64,000 nt of DNA from Liolophura sinensis (taxonomy: Eukaryota; Mollusca; Polyplacophora; Chitonida; Chitonidae): contig NC_088296.1 in assembly GCF_032854445.1 (NCBI RefSeq), positions 18,899,485 to 18,963,484 on the forward strand, written 5' to 3'. The position numbers and the translations under genes were made by a program. The notes under the pieces were generated by a model that saw nothing but the letters and a program-made list of their open reading frames with translations, was not told the origin of the DNA and made no database searches. The first letter of the stretch is position 1. The number at the start of each line of letters is the position of its first letter. Positions 12,060-22,509 of the stretch are shown one piece after another.

Positions 12060-13110
12060 ATATGAACATTGTCTTGTGTGCGTCAGAATAAACGGTACAT
12101 GATGGGATCGACAATCAATATCTCACCACAATTTGTAGATAAGCATTTTGGCAACATGAAACTGGCCCTGCCACAAGAACACACAGTAGGCCTATATGCT
12201 TCTACATTCTATCGGACAAAACTGCTAAGCATGGACGCCAAAACCCAAGGATACATACATACATGCACGCATGCATACCTTACCAAATTTACATTAGAAT
12301 GTTTTGCATGAAGCGAGAGTGGCAGGACAAAAATAACATGTGTACTGACTGCGTTTTAAAAGGACAAAGGGGAAATAACCCACGGCTCTCCACTCACGTA
12401 ATATCACTGCCACGAGTAGACAAGCTTGACCTGTGTGTCCTTAGCGACATACCTGGGACAGTTTTGGCCCAGTCGGACCTATAGGCCTATCCAGATGTCG
12501 TCAACAACCCTCCTTCAGGTGGCATGATAGAATCATCCTATACTCACATGGAAAAAGGATAATTCATATATTTGTCAAGTTTTGATATACACAGATTTCT
12601 TGCTGACGTTGTTGAAAGGAGGAAAAAAGAACGCGTGAAAACATTCTTTGGTGCTAAAAAAAAGGGAAAAAACCAAAGGCTAACATAAAATTCAACACCA
12701 ATGAGTTATCTCCCTTCTCATTACGCCTGTTTTGAATCTGGGAAACTGTTGTTGTAGAAAATGTAAGGGAAGAGTTACGACACTGTGGAACTCTTCCATG
12801 TTTTATCGTCTCTGAAGTTCGTCGTGTCCCAGGTCTGAGGTCGACGTATCCTAATACTGTACTTATCGTCGTTAGAATTATCGTCTCCGCCTGAAAACGC
12901 GAGCAAAGGCATATCATGAAACTGATTTATTGTTCTTACTTATTGTGTTAGTTATCTAGGCCTATTTACTTTTTTATTTTTTTCACTCTTTAATCGTTCT
13001 TTTTATTATTTTAATTCTTGTTTAACACCAGAATTTTGTCACTTCCACCATGGCAGTCATTTTTATTGGTTGAAGGAAGCAGCGGTGCCCGAGATAAATC
13101 TTCGACCTTT
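12060..13110. other. Intergenic stretch with no gene recognised
   Basis: No exon or domain could be supported on either strand. Short ATG frames (for example 12069-12311) have no recognisable similarity. Confidence 0.4.
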
Positions 13111-13124
13111 GACAAGTTACTGTT

Positions 13125-13240
13125 AATTTGTTTGATGGTGTTTTTCGCCATACCCAAAAATATTTCAATTAAACGACGGCGGCCAGCACTATTGTGGGAG
13201 AAACCTGACATAGACCAGGTGAAACCCATGACATCAATTT
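13125..13240 (-). mobile_element. SINE family 1, 3' fragment
   Basis: The complement of the tail and central body is readable: TTTGATGGTGTTTTTCGCC, then ACGACGGCGGCCAGCA, then GTGAAACCCATGAC. The head is missing and divergence is marked. Confidence 0.7.
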
Positions 13241-13369
13241 ACTGATGACCTTTCTCTCGTGTGACATATAGATATATGAATAACGGTTCATTTTTAATGT
13301 GACAAATCAGAGGAGTTGTTGTTCAGTTAAGAAATAATGACTTTTTATGGAGTCATTGATCGTTTTTTT

Positions 13370-13516
13370 TTTATTTCATGCATTTGATTGTTTTTATACG
13401 GTTCTTCAAAAGTATTTCACTTAAAAGAGGGCGGCTAGTATTATCGTAAAAAATCGATTAGAGCTCAGGGAAAACCCACGACCACCCGTAGGTTGCTGGA
13501 AGACCTTCTCACTTAA
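13370..13516 (-). mobile_element. SINE family 1, diverged fragment
   Basis: The motifs GTATTTCACTTAAAAGAGGG, AAAACCCACGACCACCCG and GGTTGCTGGAAGACCTTCTC identify an old copy without its head. Confidence 0.65.
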
Positions 13517-14037
13517 AACAGAAACCTATGTGTTTTTCTATGATGTGGGGCCTTATTATGTAGCCCTCCTGTCTCTCACTAATCAGTCAGGGCTAGAACA
13601 TTCAGACCTGTGTCCTACTTTCTTCCTGGTTGACAGTCAATGAAAAGGTTTCAAAACGCGTACTGACGACAACTGATCGTTCCTTTACCACTGACGTCAC
13701 GTGGACGGGGGGGTATGTCAAGGAATTATCTTTGTCCTTCCTCTCTATTTAGAAACACTGACCAACGTCAAATAAGTAGTACGATGTTAATTTCCTAATT
13801 AAATAAATCACTTTGAAAGATAAATAAGGCTGTAATACCTGTAGAGAATCTCACAGACGTAAGCTGATGTAAGACTGCACTAAACACTTCATGCAAATTC
13901 GACCAGAGAACAATAGGCTAATTTTAGGTGTGATTTAAGAACATAATACATAGTACTATGAAAAGTGAAGTGTGTTGTTTTGGCAGGAGCGCAAATTGTA
14001 GAAATAATAAAATAACCAGCCCAGATCATATAATATC

Positions 14038-14208
14038 CATCTTCCTCTCCGGTCGTACGTGGGAAGGTCTTCAGCAACCTGCCGATGGTCATGGGTTTCC
14101 CCCGGGCTATGCATTGTTTCCTACAACTATAATGCTGGCGGTCGTCATAAAGGTGAAATATTCTTCACTACGGTGTGAAATTTCAATGAAATAGATAAAT
14201 AAAGAATA
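14038..14208 (+). mobile_element. SINE family 1, 5'-truncated
   Basis: The body is present from CTTCCTCTCCGGTCGTACGT through GGTTTCCCCCGGGC, with a diverged tail and AGATAAATAAAG. Confidence 0.8.
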
Positions 14209-14699
14209 TTCATTTATTATACAACAGACGCACACTATAAAACTGACTTTGAGCTTGTTGAGGAATTAGTGTAATTTAGACCAGATGCCGCTTGACGCAA
14301 TACAATTGGTTTGTCACCACGTGACGCACATTCACCAAGCATCCTACAGCGTTGCAACATAGGTGCACTTAGATGACTTCTCGTGAAACTGAAGTCGAGT
14401 GCACCTGCGAGTGCTGGCTTGTGCGAATTCAGAGGTGATATGGGGGATTGCACTGGGTACATAGCGTACAAGCTAAATGATTGTTGTTGTTGTCAGTGGT
14501 AATGATAATATTGACTATTATGGTAGTGCCATCGTTGTCATTGTAACTTTCCTGTTTGTCTTCATGTTTACCTTTTGGACACGTAGTGGCTAAAATGTTC
14601 CCAGCGTTGCGCTAAACAATAATAATACATCAATGTATTCAATCAATCATTCATTAATTCATTCATTCACTCATATTTAGACCCACCTCTGCCTTTTAA

Positions 14700-15004
14700 T
14701 GAGTCTGGTCCCGATAGCACAGACCTTAAAAGAGGAAATTGTAACTTCCTCGCTTGGCGTTTGGCATGAAGAGGATAGTGAAACGACTAGTTGACCCGTA
14801 TCAGTATAATGGCTCGGGCGGTGCGGCTTACTTGCCTTCGGTAAGACGCCTCATTGAAGCAGCACTAGATAAAAGGGCAGTGGACATCCGTCCTGCAATA
14901 AGGAGGTACACTACATGCACTCTAAGGATTCCTTCGTCGTCATATGACTGAAAAGTTATTAAGTACGACGTTAAACCCCAAGCGCTCACTCACTCGCTCA
15001 CTCC
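14700..15004 (+). mobile_element. SINE family 2 copy
   Basis: This is a second tRNA-derived SINE. It starts at GAGTCTGGTCCCGATAGCAC and contains GTTGACCCGTATCAGTATAA, CTTCGGTAAGACGCCTCA and the tail GTACGACGTTAAACCCCAAG followed by CACTCACTCGCTCACTC. Part of the tRNA-like head is deleted compared with the full copy at 25637. Confidence 0.8.
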
Positions 15005-15539
15005 TTTCATGAACAATGCTGTACTGTTACAGCATTTCATGCAGGTACAGGTCTGTGCTTAAATTGCCGTCAGATTCCTAACTTGAATTTTTCTTTAAGT
15101 CCATGGACATTTGTGCATCGAAATGGCTGATGATGATAGTACAAACTATTGTCATCTCGTCAGGTTTGTATTTAATTTTATTTACTATGGTTAAAAAAGC
15201 AAATTATAAAACCAACTGATTTATTACCAAGTACATGTAATTAACCAATATCTTCTGTCTGCATACTGAGGTCAAAATGAATCTCCGTAGTCAACTATTT
15301 GACTACAGACTGCAATACAGTGGGATTTGAACCCAGACCTTCCCTGTCCACAGAAAGCTTGGACTGTAAAGATATACTGGACAAGCACCACAGCCGCAGC
15401 ACATCCGAGGGCAGCACTGTTTGCTTGTAACATCAGCATTCCAAAGATTTTTCGTAAACCAGGAATCAAAGCTACATGTATTGTTTTTATCATGAAGGAA
15501 TCATGCCCCGAAAAAGGATCTTGCCTAAAGGTGTTTCTT

Positions 15540-15630
15540 ATTTATTTATTTTATTGGTGTTTTACGCCATAATCGAGAATATTTCACCTATACGACGGCG
15601 AGGAGTATTATGGTAGGACAAAACCATAAT
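15540..15630 (-). mobile_element. SINE family 1, short 3' fragment
   Basis: It holds the tail complement TTTATTGGTGTTTTACGCC, then ATATTTCACCTATACGACGG and GAGTATTATGGTAGGA. Only the last third of the element remains. Confidence 0.75.
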
Positions 15631-15631
15631 T

Positions 15632-16300
15632 ACATGTTACCTCTTCTATAGGACTTGACATCTTGTATATCCTGTGTAAAAGCGTAAAGTCTGTGTGGGC
15701 TTCACTCTGTCCTCACACGTGGCAGCCATTTTGTTTGTTTACAACGAGCGAGTGTATGCTAATATACGGTTCTGAACTCAGCTCATTTTTCAGGTTACTA
15801 GTTGTTTCAGCATGTTCTGAATTTTTGTAAGTCTTCCGAGAATAATTTTTCACTTTGTTAAGAGAAAGTTTTGATGTAAGCTTTTTCTGATGTGGACTTT
15901 TTTTTTGCGTGACATTTCCCTACGCTCCCAGAGCAGTGCTTGGAGTCGGGAGTAGGGGGACATTCAACTGTGTTTTTTATTAGTTGGGTAATATTGCTCC
16001 TCAGAATATATTGTTAAGAAAACAAAATCGCCTTGGTCATGCTGATCGAAAGAATTCTTACCACGGTCTGCACTTGACACTGCGTAATGTGGAAGTGGGG
16101 ATAGCCATACGCCAAACTGTTTGATCCCTTGTTAGCTTTTTGTCAATTTTCCTTATTCAATGTACATATTTGGTGCTTTGTAAACTTCAAGAAAACGCTC
16201 TCAAAAACAAAAACGTACAAAAGCTCTTGTTATATAAAGTTTTATAGTTACAGTTTTCTGTGCTTTGTCTGGAAAAAGTTCTCAAAATCTGGCCGATCAG
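15632..16300. other. Intergenic stretch upstream of the histone-type promoter
   Basis: AT-rich. A CTCCCAGAGCAGTGCTTGGA segment near 15930 could be an old repeat. No gene recognised. Confidence 0.4.
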
Positions 16301-16315
16301 TAAAGCTATGTCCTG

Positions 16316-16362
16316 ATTGGTTGACTTAGGTCACGTGACCATAGGCCTTTGGCGTATAAATA
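16316..16362 (+). promoter_or_regulatory. Histone-type promoter (inverted CCAAT, E-box palindrome, TATA)
   Basis: ATTGG (16316-16320) is an inverted CCAAT box. GGTCACGTGACC (16329-16340) is a perfect palindrome around a CACGTG E-box. TATAAATA (16355-16362) is a TATA box. The spacing is compact and fits a strong replication-dependent promoter. The coding start about 105 bases after the TATA box matches a core histone, which supports the assignment. Confidence 0.6.
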
Positions 16363-16387
16363 CGGGAGCCTTCCCAGTATTTGGGAT

Positions 16388-16390
<3 letters not shown>

Positions 16391-16426
<36 letters not shown>

Positions 16427-16431
16427 TATAT
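16391..16431. repeat. (TA)n microsatellite in the histone-type leader
   Basis: TA repeats lie between the TATA box and the ATG, at or just after the expected start of transcription. They lengthen what would normally be a short histone leader. Confidence 0.9.
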
Positions 16432-16466
16432 ATTTCTACTTGCTCAGCTCGATAGAAGGTATAGAT

Positions 16467-16532
16467 ATGTCTGGACGTGGTAAAGGAGGCAAATGTCAAC
16501 TTAACCCCCTTTCTTGTACAGGCGCTTATTGA
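16467..16532 (+). pseudogene. Truncated core histone start (H2A or H4 N-terminus)
   Basis: The ATG at 16467 reads MSGRGKGGK, the N-terminus shared by H4 and mollusc H2A, encoded ATGTCTGGACGTGGTAAAGG onward. After codon 9 (16493) the similarity ends abruptly and the frame runs CQLNPLSCTGAY to a stop. No further histone sequence follows on either side of the LINE, so only promoter, leader and nine codons survive. Nine codons cannot separate H2A from H4. Confidence 0.65.
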
Positions 16533-16926
16533 GAGTGGTTTTTCATAGTGTTGTATATTTGATATTTTTTGGATTTATTTGTAATAGCTTTCGGTCTTGT
16601 GAATTCGAAATTAATAATACACGTTTGTTGCTTAGTATTGGGCTTTTTGACAACAATTTTTTTTTTTTTGGCTGATAAGCAGTCACACCTGATATTAGAA
16701 ATATAGTTAATCCATAGAAAAAATTTCTATAATTGATTGTATATATAGTAATATATAGTGTATAATAGTAATATCATTAGTATTATATAGTAGCATAGGC
16801 TATAAGTTGCTATACTTTAGGTATAGTGTACAACTGTGGGATAGGAAATCCTGTACTTATACTGTCTCTTCCACACCTAACAGAGCGCTTTCGTCTTTTC
16901 TCCCATAACTCAGCATAACAACGCTG

Positions 16927-17830
16927 ATGGGAAGGGATGTCTCCTGCAGGCTGCACTCCAATATCACCCTGTCACGTGGGGTGATTTATGGGTTAGGGGA
17001 AGACATCACTGAAGAAGAAGTACAACAAGCACTGAAAAAATACAAAGTAACGAAAGCAGAGCGTCTGACTACAGGGAAGGAAAAAACTAAAACCAGATGT
17101 ATGTTGTTATATTTTAATTCGGATGCTCTACCGGAAGAAGTTTCTCTCGGTTATGAAATATTTCCTGTCAAGCAATATGTTCCACCCGCCATACGTTGCT
17201 TCAAATGTCAGTCCTTTGGGCATATTTCAGGGGAATGTAGGGGGCGCCAGCGATGCCCAAGATGTGGTGGCCCCCATACATTTGATGAATGCAATGACTT
17301 GGATCGCCGTAAATGTGTCAACTGCGGGTCCCTGAGCCATAGCTGGGCGTATATGGGTTGCCCATATAGAAAGCAGGTATGTAAAGCGCAGTTCATAAAG
17401 GTTACCAAGAAAATTTCTTTTGCTGATGCTTTAAAATCAGTTGGTGAAGAAGATAACCCCGATAGAATTTACCCAGAAGGGCCAAATGAGCGAGCTGTGA
17501 CAGAAGGGCCGGTAGTAGATACCCCCCCCCCCCCCCGAACAGCCCAATTCTATTACGATTACACCTGTCAAGCCAATCCTTAGGTCCATAGCCACTCAAA
17601 CCCCACGTGGTGAACCCACTCAAACAGACGGTATGTCTTTCACAATGGCCACAAGGCTTATCGCCATCTTTTCGGAAATACTAATAAAAGTCTTCGAAAT
17701 TGAAGACCCTAAGAGTCTGGTACAAGTAGTGTTTAGCATCGCTCAGAGTCGTCTTGGCTCTGAGGCTGTTGATTTTAAAAGACTGAACAATATTCTATTT
17801 ACTGCGTCCTCGGATGATGAACATTCATAA
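16927..17830 (+). pseudogene. LINE ORF1 (gag-like, CCHC zinc knuckles), frameshifted at a poly-C run
   Basis: The ATG at 16927 opens a frame with an N-terminal nucleic-acid-binding fold. Three cysteine-rich knuckles follow at about residues 90-145: CFKCQSFGHISGEC, CPRCGGPHTFDEC and CVNCGSLSHSWAYMGC. At 17522-17536 a run of C shifts the frame. In the +1 frame the protein continues through TPRGEPTQTDG and the segment at 17633-17827, ending at TAA (17828-17830). ORF1 proteins of this kind bind element RNA and chaperone integration. The frame change in a homopolymer may be an assembly error. Confidence 0.75.
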
Positions 17831-20800
17831 TGTATACTTTATATAATATAAATATATATTCCTATCTTGTTTTACCTTTTTTATCAATGGCTTTTAACAT
17901 GTTACATCAGAATATTTGCGGTCTTGGCGCTCATGGAGAGGAATTCAAGTGTTATATTCAAAATCTTAAGCCCGCTCCTCATGTTATATGTCTTCAAGAA
18001 ACTTTTTTAAAGCCACATATGGATTTTACTTAACCTGGGTATTTTATAGGTAGAATGGATAGGAATACAGACGGGAGAGGGGGCCTGGCCATGTTTCTAA
18101 AAGACGGCCTATCCTTTTCAGAAGTAAAGTTACCTCCCTTTAAGAGTATTGCGGCACAATGTTTTAATATTGCTACGAGGTCTGGTGCACCCACAAGTGT
18201 GGTTAATATATACAATCCTTCTAGTCGTATTGATAGAAAAGATTTTGATACTCTTATGTCTTATATTAATAACACTTATATATTGTGTGGGGATTTTAAC
18301 GCTTACGGACCCTTATGGGGTAGCATTACAACGAATTTCAATGGAAGGGTAATGACTGCTCTAGTTAATGATTATGAAATGTGTGTTTTAAATGATGGGA
18401 CGGGCACTCGTGTAGATCCTCAATCTGGTAATCTGTCTCACTTAGACCTTGCTCTTTGCTCAGCAGATATAGGTCTGCCTTTTAATTGGTTCGTGGATAC
18501 CATAAGCCCTTGTCCTAGCGGCCATTTACCAGTTCTAGTCACCTGTAATATAGACCATCATGTGAATCCTGTAGGCCAGCCCCCCAGATGGTGTGTGAAA
18601 AGGGCAAACTGGGATGTATACAAAAAAGAATGTATGAGGTCTTTTTCTCAGGATGTGTATAATAATGATGTTGATATTTTTGCAAATAATGTACTTAATG
18701 CCATTGATGTGGCTGCACAAAAGTGTAGTCCAAAATCCTCAGGTAAGGTGTCTGGTAAAATACCTGTTCCTTGGTGGAACGACGATTGTTCTAATGCTAC
18801 AAAAAATCGGAAACGTTTAAAAAATCGTGCAAAACGCACTCGCCTATACCAAGATATTGTTTTATTTAAACGAGCTAAAGCTGTAGCACAGGGGGTGATT
18901 AAAACAGCTCAGAGAGACCACTGGCGACAATACTGTTCGAATCTATCTGAAAATACAAACACCAAAGAAGTCTGGAATAAAATAAACTCGATTAAAGGTA
19001 AAAGAAAATCAAATAACACCCCAACTATTGTTCATAATAATAGTAATTATGTTACTAATATTGACAAAGCCAATATTTTGGCAGACAGTTTCTCTTTCGT
19101 TTCCAGTTCAAACAATTATTCTCCTGAGTTTATATCCCATAAGGAAAATATTGAAGAAATGCATCCTTTCAATAATATTCTTTTTGATGACATGCCAATT
19201 AACAATGATTTTTCTTTACTAGAATTAAAGCAGGCCTTATCTTCATGTTCGGATTCGTCACCGGGTGAGGATACTATTACGTACTCCATGTTGTACAATT
19301 TGCCATATCACTGTATGACTATATTACTATTGCTCTACAATGCCGTTTGGTCTAGTATGAAACTCCCTGTTAAATGGAAAACGGCAATTGTTGTGCCCAT
19401 TGCTAAACCAGGTAAGGATCCCTCGTTCACATCTTCGTACAGGCCTATAGCCCTCACGTCCTGTCTCTGCAAGGTCATGGAGCGTATGATAAATTCTAGA
19501 TTGATGTGGTTATTGGAGAAACACAACATACTTAGTCCAGTACAGAGCGGTTTTAGAAACAAACGTTGTACTACTGACCATGTGGTTAATTTAGAAACCT
19601 CCATCAGACACTCTTTTAAATATAAAGATTATCTACTTGCCGTGTTTCTCGATATAGAAAAAGCGTACGATATGGTTTGGAGGACTGGGGTGTTAATTAA
19701 GCTACGTAATATTGGTATTGGTGGGAAAATGTTGGACTTTTTAAAAGATTTCCTGTCCGGACGTTTTATTAAAGTTCGAGTGGGACAGAGTTATTCTCGC
19801 ATGGTTCCGGTGGAGAATGGAGTTCCCCAGGGAAGTGTCTTGTCTCCCACTTTATTTAATATAGCCATAAATGACTTACCCAATGCCATATCCCCTAAAT
19901 TAAATTGCACGCTTTTCGCTGATGATAAATCCATGTGGTTTTGCTCTAGGTCCCTTGCCTCTTGTGTCAAGCATATTCAGCAAGGTCTAGATGATATTAT
20001 GAAATGGAGCAGGGACTGGGGGGTTTAAGTTTTCTTCTGTCAAAACAGAAGCTGTTGTGTTTACACGGCGCCATACTGGTAATGTTTGTCTGACCCTTAA
20101 TAATTCGACGATCAAAATCTCCTCTTCTTTTAAGTATCTGGGGGTTATATTTGATAATAGGCTTACTTGGGGTAGACATATTGACTATTTGATAGCAAGG
20201 TGTGATAAAGTTCTAAATTTAATGAGATGTGTATCGGGCAAATCTTGGGGGGCTGAGAAAAAATCATTACTACTGCTATATCGCTCTCTCATCCGTACCA
20301 AACTTGATTATTGTTGATTCTATGATTCTGCTTGCATTACGCTTAAAGAAAAATTAGATTCTGTTCAGTGCGCAGCGCTGCGGATATGTACAGGAGGCAT
20401 GCGCACCACACCACTTAACGTTCTACAGGTATTCTGTAACGAGTGGCCATTGTCTATCCGTCGGCGCCTGCGCACCTTCAAGTTCTTTTTCAGGCTCAAA
20501 TGTTCGGTTAATAATGCTTCGTCTCGTTTGCTCGAACCTTCCTTTTATGACAATTTGCATGACTTAAATAGTTATGCTGGGTTACCATTTAGTTTGTGAT
20601 CAAAGAACATATCTTCGTCTTTAGATTGTGATAATGTTGCTTTGCAGTCCTCCCGTGTTCCTGATTTCCCCACACGGAATCTAGAACCTCTCTATATTTC
20701 GACTACTCTGAACGATGATAGAAAAACATCTGATAATCCGAATGTTTCCTTACTATGTGCTACGGAATATATACATACAAACCTATCCCATTACTTGCAG

Positions 20801-21645
20801 GTATACACTAATGCCTCCAAGTGTCCAGACAGCAACAGAGTTGGTGCAGCTTTTTGTGTTCCAGAGTTAAAATATTCCAAATCCTTTAGATTATCCAATT
20901 TTGTCTCAGTATTTACAGCAGAACTTACAGCTATCATCTGTGCTCTTCAGTTTCTCCTCGACCTAAAACCTTCCAGGGCTGTTATACTTACCGATTCTTT
21001 ATCATACTTGCAGGCCATGTCAAATTATGTCTGGTATAAATCTTCATCACTTGTGTTTGAAATACTACATTTATGCACCACTCTTCGTTACCAGGGCGTC
21101 TCTGTGAGTTTTGACTGGGTGCCAGCTCATGTCGGCATTGTTGGGAACGAAATGGCAGACACCCTGGCGAAGAGAGCTTTATCCTTTTTTGATATATCCT
21201 TTCACGTGCCATTAAACATTAATGAAATTATGAGTTATGTCACACCTAAGTTTGTGGATATTTGGCAGCGGCAGTGGGATGAATCTAATAAGGGGAGGTT
21301 TTTTCACGAGTATAACCGTTCTGTTTTGTTAAATTCGCCGTTAGCATTACGTTCCCGACGAGATGAAACGCTAATTTTTCGCCTTATTTCTGGACATGTG
21401 TCTATTTATTTTGAATGAATCTGCACCCATCTGGGCTATGTGATAGATGCCTAGTTAACGATGATATCGCTCATCTCTTATTTACGTGTACCCGGCACTC
21501 TAACGCTCGCCGTGTTCTTTACCGGGACTTACGCTCCATTGGCCTTCGGTTTTTTACCTTAGCATCTGTTTTAAACCCTAAAACGAACCGAAATAAGACT
21601 TTCCAGGCCCTGGTCAATTTTCTTAGCAGATGTCGTCGTTTTTAA
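17830..21645 (+). pseudogene. LINE ORF2 (endonuclease, reverse transcriptase, RNase H), interrupted
   Basis: ORF2 opens at an ATG that shares its A with the ORF1 stop (TAATG, 17828-17832). The endonuclease shows LHQNICGLG, CLQETF, CGDFNAYGPLWG and GHLPVLV (about 17890-18545). The RT shows PIAKPGKDPSFTSSYRPIAL, FLDIEKAYD, GVPQGSVLSPTLFN and the catalytic FADD (19914-19925). RNase H lies at about 20800-21180 (VYTNAS, VFTAELTAI, LTDSLSYLQAM, WVPAHVGIVGNEMADTLAKR). A CCHC-type end, CDRCLV...HLLFTC, follows at about 21430-21490. Lesions: TAA at 18031, frameshift in a G run near 20021, TGA at about 20315 and 20597, frameshift near 21405. Few lesions over 3.8 kb suggest a fairly recent insertion. 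Confidence 0.85.
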
Positions 21646-21789
21646 TAATCCGTAGTATGCAGAATATAACACTCATATGATTGTATAAATATAATTTGCC
21701 TGAAGTATTATTAATTATATGAAGGTATATTTTTTAGTGTTAACATGGTTGGATCGGCCTATCTGTCGCTTTTATAGTGGTTATTGTCG

Positions 21790-21814
21790 TTTTTTTTTTT
21801 TTTTTTTTTTTTTT
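21790..21814. repeat. Poly-T run in the LINE 3' region
   Basis: A run of about 25 T in the LINE 3' untranslated region. It is a homopolymer and could be mis-sized in the assembly. Confidence 0.8.
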
Positions 21815-22457
21815 GTTACCCATACAGAACTGATACGAGCTGACGCTTCTACTGTTTTTGTCCAGGTATTATCTATGTATACTGTTCAGCTCTTCCTATA
21901 CTATACTCTGTGTTCCGTATATGTTATAACATCTTGAGTGTTCTAACGCCAACCTTTCCCAAAAATCTCTTTAACCCATGTACCTGCCCCTCTTGTACTG
22001 TAAATATGGATTGTATAACTACATTAAGTAATGGTCATCATAGTGAATAATGACCCTTTACAAACACTTATATTTTTCTTTTAGTAATCAAGCCCAAAAT
22101 TCGTCGGCTATAATGCTATAAATGTTACAAGCTACAATGTCCATAGCACTAGTATTGAAACTTCTTCGTCTTGTTCTAAATAATATACTCTTCCTTTATA
22201 TATTGTCCAGGTTAAAAGCACTTTCAATGACGCCAAGTTTTGGCGCGCATCGGCCCTTTGGGCCGGAAAAGCGCCAGTGCAAATCAGATCCCCACCCCCC
22301 CTATTTGGGATGACACACAGCATCTCAAACGGTAAACATCTAACTATGTAATAATACATCCTTTAGTAAATACCACTATATTTAGTGGTGAATATATGGA
22401 TGATTTGGTATTATATGTACATAAAATACCGTGGTTTAATATGGGAAGCTGGGCTTA

Positions 22458-22508
22458 TTTATTACTGAAAAATTGTTAGGTACGACTTTAAGCACTTACT
22501 CACTTCCT
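22458..22508 (+). mobile_element. SINE family 2, tail fragment
   Basis: TTACTGAAAAATTGTTAGG, GTACGACTTTAAG and CACTTACTCACTTCC match the last 50 bases of the full copy ending at 25986. Confidence 0.6.
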
Positions 22509-22509
22509 T

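Larger units (their letters stand above)
16494..22301 (+). mobile_element. Nearly full-length non-LTR retrotransposon (I/Nimb-type LINE)
   Basis: It has ORF1 with CCHC zinc knuckles, then ORF2 with an AP-type endonuclease, reverse transcriptase, RNase H and a C-terminal zinc motif. The order with an RNase H domain points to the I group (I, Nimb and relatives); the exact clade is inferred. The 5' boundary is taken where histone similarity ends, and the 3' boundary is uncertain. A poly-T run lies at about 21790-21814, and a GC-rich stem (GGCGCGCATCGGCCC... GGGCCGG...GCGCC) sits near 22240-22275. TATTTGGGATGACA occurs at 16378-16391 and 22302-22315 and may be a target-site duplication, but then histone leader sequence would lie inside the insertion. 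Several stops and frameshifts make it inactive as assembled. Confidence 0.75.
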
